Assembly (NCBI GenBank): GCA_018883705.1
Contig: JAHLFQ010000143.1
Span: 1 to 7,506 of the forward strand
Source of the DNA: Candidatus Cellulosilyticum pullistercoris
GTDB lineage: Bacteria > Bacillota > Clostridia > Lachnospirales > Cellulosilyticaceae
Direction of reading: 5' to 3'
DNA length: 7,506 nucleotides
Of this stretch, positions 1 to 6,377 are shown piece by piece. Position 1 is the stretch's first letter. Every line of letters starts with the position of its first letter. The position numbers were made by a program, and so were the translations under genes. A model generated the notes under the pieces. It made no database searches. It saw only the letters and a list, made by a program, of their open reading frames with translations, and was not told the DNA's origin.

Positions 1-77
1 TATGCTATCTTATTATAACCAGCATTCTTACCTTTTTTATGAAACGACTTGAAAAGAAATTAAATAAGAGTAGATAG
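1..77 (+). CDS. C-terminal end of an ABC transporter permease (partial)
   Basis: The reading frame is already open at the left edge (first full codon at base 3) and ends with TAG at 75-77, leaving 24 residues. These are a hydrophobic stretch (YLIITSILTFF) followed by a basic tail (MKRLEKKLNKSR). This is how GlnP/HisM-type amino acid ABC permeases usually end: the last membrane helix, then a positively charged cytoplasmic tail containing an LE.RL-like motif. The GlnQ-type ATPase gene starts 10 bases downstream, the common permease-ATPase order in polar amino acid uptake operons. The identification rests mainly on that context and on the character of the tail, because too little protein is visible to name a substrate. 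Confidence 0.72.
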   Translation, partial: CYLIITSILTFFMKRLEKKLNKSR

Positions 78-87
78 GAGGGACAAT

Positions 88-810
88 ATGATAAAAGTAA
101 ATAATTTATATAAGAGTTTTGGAAGCATAGATGTATTACGTGGGATTAATGATTATATAGATAAAGGAGAAGTAGTTGTTATTATTGGCCCATCTGGCTC
201 AGGTAAATCTACTTACTTACGATGTATTAATCAAATGGAGGAAGTAACAAGTGGTCAGATTTTAATTGATAATGAAGACATTACGGATCCCAAAGTAGAT
301 ATTAATGAAGTACGTCAAAAAGTTGGTATGGTATTTCAACACTTTAACTTATTTCCACATATGACTGTCCTTGAAAATATTACTTTAGCACCTATGAAGA
401 TTAAAAAACTTTCAAAAGAAGAAGCTACTAAGGAGGCTTATGTACTTCTAGAAAAAGTAGGGCTTAAGGAAAAAGCTAATGAATATCCTAATAATCTTTC
501 AGGAGGGCAAAAGCAACGTATCGCTATTGCAAGGGCGCTTGCCATGAAGCCAGAAGTTATGCTATTTGATGAACCTACGTCAGCTCTTGACCCAGAAATG
601 GTTAAAGAGGTACTTCAAGTCATTAAGGATTTAGCAGATGAAGGGATGACGATGATGATTGTAACCCATGAGATGGGCTTTGCTAAAGAAGTAGGGACCA
701 GATTACTTTTTATTGATCAAGGAAAAATTATAGAACAAGGTTGCCCAAAGGAGATCTTTGATGCACCTAAAGAAGAACGTACAAAAGCCTTTTTAAGTAA
801 AGTGCTGTAA
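88..810 (+). CDS. glnQ: Polar amino acid ABC transporter ATP-binding protein (GlnQ/ArtP type)
   Basis: This 240-residue cytoplasmic ATPase powers amino acid import with a membrane permease and an extracellular binding protein. All nucleotide-binding motifs are intact: Walker A GPSGSGKS at residues 34-41, Q-loop Gln84 in VFQHFNLFPH, signature LSGGQ at 137-141, Walker B VMLFDE at 157-162, D-loop SALD at 165-168 and switch His194 in VTHEMGFA. The FQHFNLFPHMTVLENI block and the roughly 240-residue length are typical of the polar amino acid (PAAT) subfamily. The start is an ATG 5 bases after a strong AGGAGGG (76-82), which overlaps the stop codon of the preceding permease, so the two are translationally close. 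Substrate (glutamine, arginine, cystine or other) cannot be told from the ATPase. glnQ is used as a family name. Family membership is very sure, specificity is not. Confidence 0.93.
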   Translation: MIKVNNLYKSFGSIDVLRGINDYIDKGEVVVIIGPSGSGKSTYLRCINQMEEVTSGQILIDNEDITDPKVDINEVRQKVGMVFQHFNLFPHMTVLENITLAPMKIKKLSKEEATKEAYVLLEKVGLKEKANEYPNNLSGGQKQRIAIARALAMKPEVMLFDEPTSALDPEMVKEVLQVIKDLADEGMTMMIVTHEMGFAKEVGTRLLFIDQGKIIEQGCPKEIFDAPKEERTKAFLSKVL

Positions 811-834
811 GAAACAAAAAGATAACTAAATAGA

Positions 835-863
835 TTGACAAAAAATAAAACAAGAGTTACTAT
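835..863 (+). promoter_or_regulatory. Probable sigma-A promoter of the gntR-ABC operon
   Basis: A perfect -35 box TTGACA lies at 835-840. A spacer of 17 bases separates it from TACTAT at 858-863, a 4/6 match to the -10 consensus. Transcription would start near 870, about 90 bases before the gntR start codon. The -10 box lies inside the left arm of the large palindrome at 847-903, so a protein bound there would block RNA polymerase. The spacing and perfect -35 box are seen directly; promoter activity is inference. Confidence 0.6.
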
Positions 864-903
864 CTGTATATATCGTATATATACAGATAGTAACTCTTGT
901 TTT
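847..903. repeat. 27-bp inverted repeat with 3-base centre: probable GntR operator and/or glnQ terminator
   Basis: Bases 847-873 and 877-903 are perfect reverse complements (27 bp per arm) around a 3-base centre at 874-876. The arm core reads GAGTTACTATCTGTATATAT. It overlaps the -10 region and probable start point of the gntR promoter. YtrA-subfamily GntR repressors typically bind long palindromes at exactly this position in their own operons. As RNA from the glnQ side it would fold into a very long hairpin followed by only a short U-run (900-903), so it could also end upstream transcription, though the tail is weak. A transcript starting near 870 would lack most of the left arm and would not fold this way, which makes a double role workable. 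Confidence 0.65.
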
Positions 904-959
904 CTAGTAAAAATACAATAGATGAAAGATTAAAAACATAAATAGAATGGAGTAGCTGC

Positions 960-1334
960 ATGGAGATTATTATTTTAGGAGATAGTGCTATCCCGCTCTA
1001 TGAACAGATTGTAAATCAGTTAAAAGATCAGATATTACAAGGTAAATTAGAGCAAGGAAGTATTTTACCATCTATTAGAGCACTAGCTAAGGAACTTAAA
1101 GTGAGTATTATCACAGTTAAGAGAGCATATGAAGAACTAGAACTTGAAGGTTTTGTAGAAACCACGCCAGGTAAAGGAACTTATGTTTCAATGGATAATA
1201 GGGAAAGACTTAGAGAGATACGTATCAGTCAAATAGAAGAAAAGCTTGAAGAGGTAGTAACTTCTGTTAAAAATATTGGAATGGATTTAGAAGACCTGAT
1301 AGAGCGTATCACATTAATTTATGGAGAGGTATAA
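960..1334 (+). CDS. GntR-family transcriptional regulator, YtrA subfamily
   Basis: This 124-residue DNA-binding repressor has a GntR winged helix-turn-helix at about residues 10-76, containing IPLYEQIVNQLKDQI, the LPSIRALAKELKVS..TVKRAYEEL recognition region and the wing motif GFVETTPGKGTYV. Instead of a large effector domain it has only a charged, probably helical tail (80-124) suited to dimerisation. That short architecture marks the YtrA subfamily, which usually sits first in an operon with ABC transporter genes. The start ATG lies 7 bases after TGGAG (948-952). Its stop codon is 2 bases before the ATPase start, so the two are co-transcribed. It probably represses its own operon through the palindrome at 847-903, with an inducer that may be a membrane-active compound or peptide, by analogy with YtrA and PmtR. 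The specific ligand is unknown. Confidence 0.9.
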   Translation: MEIIILGDSAIPLYEQIVNQLKDQILQGKLEQGSILPSIRALAKELKVSIITVKRAYEELELEGFVETTPGKGTYVSMDNRERLREIRISQIEEKLEEVVTSVKNIGMDLEDLIERITLIYGEV

Positions 1335-1336
1335 AG

Positions 1337-2197
1337 ATGGAAGCGGTTGTATTTAAGGATATAAAGAAAAAAGTAGGCGATTTTAAGCTAGACATCCCGA
1401 AACTTATGATTAAAAAAGGGTATATTACAGGTTTTATTGGAGAAAATGGCGCAGGAAAGACAACAACTATGCGTCTGATGATGGATATGTTAATTCCTGA
1501 TAGCGGAGAGATAGAAATTGAGGGAATGAACGTAAGAGATAGTGGGAAAGAGGTAAAACAAGACATAGGATTTGTAGGAGAGCCAACGGGTTTCCCAGAA
1601 GAAAGTAAGCTAAAAGATATTAAACGTATGTTTGCGCCTTTTTATACGAGCTGGGATGAAAAGCTATTTGAAACCTATAGTAAGAAATTTCAATTACAGC
1701 TCACTAAGAAATACAAAGAACTTTCTACTGGACAGAAAAAACAATTTGACCTTGTGATGGCACTTTCTCATAGACCCAAACTCATTATACTAGATGAACC
1801 TACAGCAGGTTTAGACCCAGTGGTAAGAAATGAAATACTAGATGTATTAATGGAGCACATGCAAAGTGAAGAAGTAACCATTTTTTATTCAACACATATT
1901 ACAACAGATTTAGAAAGAGCTGGAGACTATATTGTTTATATTAAAGATGGGAAGATTATGATAAATACAGAACTAAATGTTTTATTAGAAGAATACTGTA
2001 TTGTAAAGGGTTCTAAAGATCTCTTTCCTAAAGAAATTCAAAAAGAACTATTAGGCTATAAAATAAGCAAATTAGGAGCTGAAGGACTTGTAAGAAGCAA
2101 GAAGCAAGCTGAAGAATTATTTGGCAGAGAAGTAGTTTATGAGAAGCCAAGTCTAGAAGAGATTATGATTCTATTAGCAAGTAAGGAGGCCATATAG
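1337..2197 (+). CDS. ABC-2 type transporter ATP-binding protein (YtrB/PmtA-like)
   Basis: This 286-residue ATPase of an ABC-2 class transporter probably works at the inner face of the membrane with the permease encoded next. Motifs seen: Walker A GENGAGKT at 35-42, signature LSTGQ at 129-133, Walker B LIILDE at 149-154, D-loop AGLDP at 157-161 and switch His187 in FYSTHITTDLERAGD. The segment where the Q-loop Gln normally sits reads IGFVGEPTGFPEE (77-89) and has no Gln; such substitutions occur in the BcrA/YtrB-like group. A C-terminal extension of about 80 residues after the nucleotide-binding core also fits that group. The ribosome binding site GGAGAGG (1323-1329) lies inside the end of gntR. 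Operon context suggests export of, or resistance to, an envelope-active or amphipathic compound. The substrate cannot be read from the sequence. Confidence 0.9.
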   Translation: MEAVVFKDIKKKVGDFKLDIPKLMIKKGYITGFIGENGAGKTTTMRLMMDMLIPDSGEIEIEGMNVRDSGKEVKQDIGFVGEPTGFPEESKLKDIKRMFAPFYTSWDEKLFETYSKKFQLQLTKKYKELSTGQKKQFDLVMALSHRPKLIILDEPTAGLDPVVRNEILDVLMEHMQSEEVTIFYSTHITTDLERAGDYIVYIKDGKIMINTELNVLLEEYCIVKGSKDLFPKEIQKELLGYKISKLGAEGLVRSKKQAEELFGREVVYEKPSLEEIMILLASKEAI

Positions 2198-2198
2198 A

Positions 2199-2852
2199 AT
2201 GATTTGGGAACTTGTGAAGAAAGATATTATATTTTTAGTAGCTTCATTAAAATCTACCCTACTATCGATTATACTATTAGCATTATGTTTGCCATTAACA
2301 GGCATAGGATTTGGTATTGTTACGCCAGCACTAGTTTGCTACGTTGGATTCTATGGTGTTTTAGCTTATGAAGAGCGAAGTAAAATGCATTTATTAAATT
2401 TAGCTTTACCAGTCACACGAAAAGAGATTTGTATTTCTAGGTATGTATATGCCATAGGATTAGTTATTTTTATGACGATTCTTTCTAGCATAGGAAGTAT
2501 TCTAGGAGTAGCAGCAATAGGAAAAGAAGATCTGAGAGAGTTTGTTTTAAGCCTTCCTTTCTATATGATCTTAATGTTTAGTATAGCTATTTTATATTTA
2601 TCTGTTATGATACCTTGTATTTTTAAGTGGGGGACGATTAAAGCAAGATATATTTTAGTGGGAATTTATGTAGTTATACTTATTGGGAGCGGTAGTATCA
2701 ATGGGGTAGTAGCAACAGAAAAAATTAGTGAAAGTCTTAATAGATACTTATCAGGACATAACATGTTATTATTAATAATAGGTGCACTCATTTGTTGGGT
2801 GATTTCTTTAAAAATAAGCCTAAAAATTTGGGAAAAGAAAGATGTCAATTAA
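2199..2852 (+). CDS. ABC-2 type transporter membrane protein (ABC2_membrane_5-like permease)
   Basis: This 217-residue integral membrane protein is very hydrophobic, with about six predicted membrane segments near residues 18-33, 36-56, 83-108, 116-143, 150-171 and 188-208. Between segments 2 and 3 is a charged cytoplasmic stretch, YEERSKMHLLNLALPVTRKE followed by ICISRY. It matches the pattern of small ABC-2 permeases in GntR-regulated operons (a conserved L-P-V-x-R-K-E-I...R-Y motif), including the PmtB/PmtD type. The protein ends in a basic tail. Its ATG comes one base after the ATPase stop, behind a strong AAGGAGG (2183-2189), so the pair is tightly coupled and presumably forms one transporter. 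No extracellular binding protein is encoded nearby, which favours export or a sensing/detoxification role over import. Family assignment comes from topology and motif. Confidence 0.85.
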   Translation: MIWELVKKDIIFLVASLKSTLLSIILLALCLPLTGIGFGIVTPALVCYVGFYGVLAYEERSKMHLLNLALPVTRKEICISRYVYAIGLVIFMTILSSIGSILGVAAIGKEDLREFVLSLPFYMILMFSIAILYLSVMIPCIFKWGTIKARYILVGIYVVILIGSGSINGVVATEKISESLNRYLSGHNMLLLIIGALICWVISLKISLKIWEKKDVN

Positions 2853-2886
2853 TATAGTAAAAATATAGGTAAAAAGAGGGATGATT

Positions 2887-3927
2887 ATGAATTTATTAGA
2901 AAACACACTTGAGCAGATTGAGGCTTTAGATGAAGGGGTAATGACAGCTGCTCAGCAGAAGTTAGATTTATTAAGTAAGCCATTAGGAAGTCTAGGAAAA
3001 CTAGAAGATCTATGTAGACAACTTGCGGGCATTTATGGAACCATTCAGTATGATTTATCAAAGAAGGTCGTTATAGCCTTTGCGGGAGATCATGGGGTTT
3101 ATGAAGAAGGGGTTGCAAAGGACCCACAGTGGATTACAAAAGCTCAAATTCCTAATTTTGCAAGTGGTACTTGTGCAGTAGGAACTTTAGCAAGATTTAT
3201 GGGAGCGGATGTAGTAGCCGTAGATGTAGGTGTTAATTGCGATGAAAAGCTTGAAGGCGTTCTAGATTATAAAATTAGAAAAGGGACGTCTAATATGGCA
3301 AAAGGAGCGGCTATGACTGGAGCAGAAGCGATTAGATGCCTAGAGATTGGAATAGAGGTAGCACAAAATACGTTAAAGAAAGGGTATAAAGTATTAGCAA
3401 TCGGTGAAATGGGTATTGCTAATACAACACCTTCTAGTGCGATTATATCTGTTTTAGGTGAATGTGATCCTAAAGAAGTAACAGGTAGAGGAGCAGGGTT
3501 ATCACCAGAAGGCGTTTTGCATAAAGTGAGCGTTATTAGAAAAGCAATTGAGCTAAATCAACCGGATAAAGAAGACCCTATTGATGTACTAAGTAAAGTA
3601 GGTGGATTTGAAATCGGTGCCATGGCAGGAGCTATTTTGGGAGCGGCTTCTATGCATGTACCTGTTGTATTAGATGGATTTATTTCTTATGCAGCCGCAT
3701 TACTTGCTAAGGATTTACATCCCCATGCAGCTGATTATATGATTTGCTCACATTACTCAGCAGAGCCAGGAACGATTAAGGCAACTAAGCTTTTAGGGAT
3801 GGAGCCTATGTTAAATCTTGATATGAGACTTGGTGAAGGTTCAGGTGGTATTTTAGTATTTCAGCTTTTAGAGGCAGCTAATTATTTATTTAATCATATG
3901 GCGACAAGAGAGGCGAGTGGCTGTTAA
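2887..3927 (+). CDS. cobT: Nicotinate-nucleotide--dimethylbenzimidazole phosphoribosyltransferase
   Basis: CobT transfers the phosphoribosyl group of nicotinate mononucleotide to a lower-ligand base (classically 5,6-dimethylbenzimidazole), giving alpha-ribazole 5'-phosphate for the cobalamin nucleotide loop. It is a soluble homodimer in known members. The 346 residues match the usual length. Family motifs counted from the start chosen here: SKPLGSLGKLE at 30-40, AFAGDHGV at 64-71, EMGIANTTPSS at 174-184 and MRLGEGSGG at 313-321. Glu317 falls where the catalytic Glu317 of Salmonella CobT lies, and Glu174 also corresponds. An in-frame ATG at 2881 would give two more residues, but it directly abuts the ribosome binding site GAGGG (2876-2880). 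The ATG at 2887 has normal 6-base spacing and is preferred. Only 34 bases separate it from the ABC permease gene. Confidence 0.96.
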   Translation: MNLLENTLEQIEALDEGVMTAAQQKLDLLSKPLGSLGKLEDLCRQLAGIYGTIQYDLSKKVVIAFAGDHGVYEEGVAKDPQWITKAQIPNFASGTCAVGTLARFMGADVVAVDVGVNCDEKLEGVLDYKIRKGTSNMAKGAAMTGAEAIRCLEIGIEVAQNTLKKGYKVLAIGEMGIANTTPSSAIISVLGECDPKEVTGRGAGLSPEGVLHKVSVIRKAIELNQPDKEDPIDVLSKVGGFEIGAMAGAILGAASMHVPVVLDGFISYAAALLAKDLHPHAADYMICSHYSAEPGTIKATKLLGMEPMLNLDMRLGEGSGGILVFQLLEAANYLFNHMATREASGC

Positions 3928-3966
3928 GTAGTAGATAGAATAAAAGAGTGAGAGGAAATAAAGAAT

Positions 3967-4527
3967 ATGAGTAAGCTGATTTTAGTAACAGGTGGCACGC
4001 GTTCAGGAAAGAGCCGCTATGCAGAAAGTTTATGTAGGGCGCAAAATAATAAGACAGCTTATATTGCAACGAGTATACCATTCGATGAAGAGTTTAAAGC
4101 AAGAGTGGCTAAACATCGTGAGATGAGACCGAGTGAGTGGGAGACTTTTGAAGTATATGAGAATATTTATAAAGTCATACCGGAGATTGCTAGTACGCAT
4201 CAAACTGTTATTTTAGATTGTGTTACCTTAATGGTTAATAATCTTATGTTTAAGGAAAATGTGGATTATGATACCATTAGCACTTTAGAAGTGGATAGGC
4301 TTGAAGCTTCTATTAAGGAACAATTTATTAAGCTGATTAAGGCAGTTCAAAAAACAGATTTGTATTTTGTGATTGTTACTAATGAGATAGGACTCTGTCC
4401 CGTAGCAGCTAATAAATTAACGCGTATTTATACAGATATTATTGGACGAATGAATCAGTTGATTGCAGAAAATAGCGATGAAGTGTATTTTGTAGTAAGC
4501 GGTATTCCTATGAAAATAAAGGGGTAA
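3967..4527 (+). CDS. cobU: Adenosylcobinamide kinase / adenosylcobinamide-phosphate guanylyltransferase
   Basis: This bifunctional cytoplasmic enzyme phosphorylates adenosylcobinamide and then transfers GMP from GTP, giving adenosylcobinamide-GDP, the activated partner used by CobS. The 186 residues match the family length. The N-terminal P-loop is GGTRSGKS at 9-16, followed by AYIAT at 31-35. RVAKHREMRPSEW at 46-58 carries His50, the counterpart of the guanylylated histidine (His46 in Salmonella CobU). The TNEIG block at 138-142 and the closing segment VYFVVSGIPMKIKG are also typical. The start codon lies 11 bases after AGAGG (3951-3955), a rather long but workable spacing, and the P-loop position supports it. 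It lies 39 bases after cobT and 23 before cobS in one operon. Confidence 0.95.
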   Translation: MSKLILVTGGTRSGKSRYAESLCRAQNNKTAYIATSIPFDEEFKARVAKHREMRPSEWETFEVYENIYKVIPEIASTHQTVILDCVTLMVNNLMFKENVDYDTISTLEVDRLEASIKEQFIKLIKAVQKTDLYFVIVTNEIGLCPVAANKLTRIYTDIIGRMNQLIAENSDEVYFVVSGIPMKIKG

Positions 4528-4550
4528 AATAAAAGATTAAGGAAGGTAAA

Positions 4551-5309
4551 ATGAAAAGATTAATTGGAATTATACAGTTTATGACACGCATTCCGATTCC
4601 TATAGATGTAGGATTGGATGAAGATTTCCATAAGAGTACAATTTATTTTCCTATTGTAGGGCTTGTTTTAGGAATTTGTTATATGTTAGTAGCTAAAATA
4701 GGATTAGCGTTATTTAATCCATATATTACAGCTGTGTTAGTGTTAGCTAGTGAAGTTATCTTGACAGGTGGCTTACATATAGATGGATTAGGGGACAGTT
4801 TTGATGGGTTATATAGTTATAGAGATAAAGAAAAAATCCTAGAGATTATGAAAGATTCTAGGCTAGGAACAAATGGTTTACTGGCTATTGTAATTGTTTT
4901 TTTACTCAAGATAGGTTTTCTAAATAGTTTACTAGAACAAAATATTTTATGGCCAATTTTAACGATGCCAGTCGTAGCAAGAAGTATGCAGATTGTTGCT
5001 AGTTATAAAACGAGGACACCAAGAGAAAAGGGAATGGGTAACATTTTTATAGGAAAAGTAAGTACTTCTTATTTAATCGGTGTGATTGTGTTAATGTTAG
5101 GAATTAACTTAGGAAGTATTTATTTAATGGAAGGTCAAATGTTATATGCTATTCAAATACCTACTTTATTAATAATGGTTGTAGGTGTGAAGCTATTTGT
5201 AAGGTCTGTTTATAAGAAGATAGATGGGATTACGGGAGATATACTAGGATGTATTTGTGAACTATCAGAGCTAGTTTATTTAATCATTCTTTATATGCTA
5301 ATGTTTTAG
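4551..5309 (+). CDS. cobS: Adenosylcobinamide-GDP ribazoletransferase (cobalamin synthase)
   Basis: CobS is the integral membrane enzyme that condenses adenosylcobinamide-GDP with alpha-ribazole (or its 5'-phosphate) and completes the cobalamin nucleotide loop. The 252 residues match the family. Visible signatures: FMTRIPIP at 10-17, the acidic metal-binding block GGLHIDGLGDSFDG at 73-86, DSRLGTNG at 102-109 and GITGDILGCICELSE at 226-240. Hydrophobic segments span most of the rest, as expected for a multi-pass protein. A good GGAAGG (4541-4546) precedes the ATG. It is the last gene of the operon and is followed by the hairpin terminator at 5336-5381. No cobC (alpha-ribazole phosphatase) follows, so dephosphorylation must be supplied elsewhere in the genome. 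Confidence 0.95.
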   Translation: MKRLIGIIQFMTRIPIPIDVGLDEDFHKSTIYFPIVGLVLGICYMLVAKIGLALFNPYITAVLVLASEVILTGGLHIDGLGDSFDGLYSYRDKEKILEIMKDSRLGTNGLLAIVIVFLLKIGFLNSLLEQNILWPILTMPVVARSMQIVASYKTRTPREKGMGNIFIGKVSTSYLIGVIVLMLGINLGSIYLMEGQMLYAIQIPTLLIMVVGVKLFVRSVYKKIDGITGDILGCICELSELVYLIILYMLMF

Positions 5310-5335
5310 AGAAATAAATAGTTAAGATGTATATA

Positions 5336-5381
5336 AAAATAAAAGAAGTGCCTAGCAGAAACTAGGCACTTCTTTTATTTT
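5336..5381. terminator. Bidirectional intrinsic terminator between cobS and degV
   Basis: The core arms 5341-5355 and 5362-5376 are perfectly complementary around the 6-base loop CAGAAA, with a GC-containing middle (GTGCCTAG). A-T pairs extend the stem on both sides to about 20 bp. Reading right, the stem runs into TTTTATTTTAT; reading left, the opposite strand also gives a U-rich tail. It can therefore end both the cob operon and the convergent degV transcript. The degV stop codon (5380-5382) touches its edge. Confidence 0.92.
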
Positions 5382-6225
5382 ATACCTCAAATCCAACAAG
5401 GATGCCACCTTGTTCAGCGTAGTAGCTACAAAGTCCACTTGTTGGCATGATTTCTATATCACAATCAGGGAATTTTTTCTTTAGGTTAGAAGCAATATAT
5501 TCAGCTGTATCTAAGGCAAAACAATGAGCAATCGTAACTTTACCGCCACTGTATTGTCTTGTAAGCATTTCTTCAATCAATTGGTCATAAGCAGTCATTT
5601 TACCACGGCATTTTTGAAGTACGCCAAGGTCTCCATCTGGGGTAGCCGTACCTAATATTTTAATACCTAAGATTCCTGCTATACTACCTGCAAGTTTACT
5701 AATGCGTCCATTTTTTACTAAATTGTCAAGGGATTTAAGGACAAATAAAAGGTGGGTACGTTTACAATACGCATCAATATGTTTGACAATATCTTCAAAA
5801 TCCATATCTTGACTCATATATTCTGTAAGCTTATTAACGATAAGTGTCATTTCAGGGCCAGTTGATTTAGAGTCTATAAGGTGAATCTTTCGGTCTGGAT
5901 ATTGTTCTTTAAACATATCTAGAGCTGTCTTGGCACTAGAATAACTACCAGATAATGTACCAGTAATTGTAATAGCAAAAATGTATTCTGATTTTTCGTA
6001 GGCATTAATCCAATCTTGAGGGCTAGGTGCTGCGCTTCCCGTCTTGCCTTTATAGGCATACATGGCCTTCATAAATTCTTCTATATCAAGATTAAAATCA
6101 TCGACAAACTCTTGATCACCAATATCAAGTTTGAGAGCCACTCTAGTAAAATCAATTTTTTCAGTGGCTTTCGCTCCTAGACTGGTTATATCACATCCTG
6201 AGTCAACAACTATTCCATATTTCAT
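5380..6225 (-). CDS. DegV-family fatty-acid-binding protein (FakB-like)
   Basis: DegV/EDD-domain proteins bind a single fatty acid. FakB members present it to the kinase FakA for phosphorylation and entry into phospholipid synthesis. This protein has 281 residues, the usual length. It opens with the Rossmann-like strand KYGIVVDSGCD (2-12), followed by TGSAAPS (62-68), ITGTLSGSYSSA (87-98), LVKNGRIS (169-176) and the C-terminal SYYAEQGGILVGFEV. The first two Ser/Thr-rich motifs line the fatty-acid head-group pocket in characterised relatives. The chosen ATG at 6225 sits 5 bases after GGAGG (6235-6231). A TTG 12 bases upstream is in frame but overlaps that ribosome binding site, so it is rejected. 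The gene stands alone, convergent with cobS and divergent from the TetR gene. No fakA is in the window, so membership in a Fak system is inference. Confidence 0.93.
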   Translation of the reverse strand: MKYGIVVDSGCDITSLGAKATEKIDFTRVALKLDIGDQEFVDDFNLDIEEFMKAMYAYKGKTGSAAPSPQDWINAYEKSEYIFAITITGTLSGSYSSAKTALDMFKEQYPDRKIHLIDSKSTGPEMTLIVNKLTEYMSQDMDFEDIVKHIDAYCKRTHLLFVLKSLDNLVKNGRISKLAGSIAGILGIKILGTATPDGDLGVLQKCRGKMTAYDQLIEEMLTRQYSGGKVTIAHCFALDTAEYIASNLKKKFPDCDIEIMPTSGLCSYYAEQGGILVGFEV

Positions 6226-6306
6226 AGGTGCCTCCAAAGTATTATTTATATATTTACTATCTATACATAGTATATATCTATATAGAGTTTTTAGTACTAT
6301 CTCGAA

Positions 6307-6335
6307 TTGTACTATAAGATACCTTATGATACAAT
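6307..6335 (+). promoter_or_regulatory. Possible promoter of the tetR gene
   Basis: A -10-like TACAAT (6330-6335, 5/6 match) is preceded at 17 bases by TTGTAC (6307-6312), a weak -35 keeping the TTG core. Start of transcription would fall near 6342, about 35 bases ahead of the tetR ATG. The -10 box coincides with the left arm of the inverted repeat at 6330-6357, which supports its being a regulated site. The -35 match is poor, so this is a moderate call. I could not pick out a convincing degV promoter on the opposite strand in this AT-rich region. Confidence 0.45.
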
Positions 6336-6357
6336 TTACAAAAGAGGTTAAATTGTA
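6330..6357. promoter_or_regulatory. Inverted repeat, probable TetR-family operator
   Basis: TACAATTTA (6330-6338) and TAAATTGTA (6349-6357) are perfect 9-base inverted arms separated by 10 bases, giving a 28-base dyad. It covers the -10 and start region of the likely tetR promoter and lies 20 bases ahead of the tetR start. Its location and size fit a TetR operator, suggesting autorepression and perhaps control of the divergent degV gene. The arms are AT-rich, so a chance palindrome is possible. As RNA it would be a weak hairpin with no U-run, so it is not a terminator. Confidence 0.5.
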
Positions 6358-6377
6358 AACATATTGGAGTAATGATT

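Noticed and set aside
847..903. Miniature transposable element (MITE)
   Set aside because: The long inverted repeat could suggest one, but it is only 57 bases with no internal region and no clear target-site duplication. Its exact overlap with the gntR promoter is better explained by an operator or terminator.
1309..1566. Open frame of 85 codons on the - strand
   Set aside because: It lies antisense to the gntR end and the ATPase gene, whose Walker A region it overlaps. It has no ribosome binding site and a Ser/Pro/Ile-rich composition typical of reverse-frame shadows.
2666..2848. Open frame of 60 codons on the - strand
   Set aside because: It is antisense to the C-terminal part of the ABC permease and is hydrophobic only as a mirror of that gene. 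No initiation signal was seen.
2853..2886. Cobalamin riboswitch ahead of cobT
   Set aside because: The 34-base gap is far too short for a B12 riboswitch, and no B12-box-like sequence was seen in it.
3890..4081. Open frame of 63 codons on the - strand
   Set aside because: It overlaps the cobT end and the cobU P-loop region in antisense, and both of those genes are firmly identified.
6131..6358. Open frame of 75 codons on the + strand
   Set aside because: It is antisense to the degV start and crosses the divergent promoter region. Its product has no recognisable domain and its start lacks a ribosome binding site.
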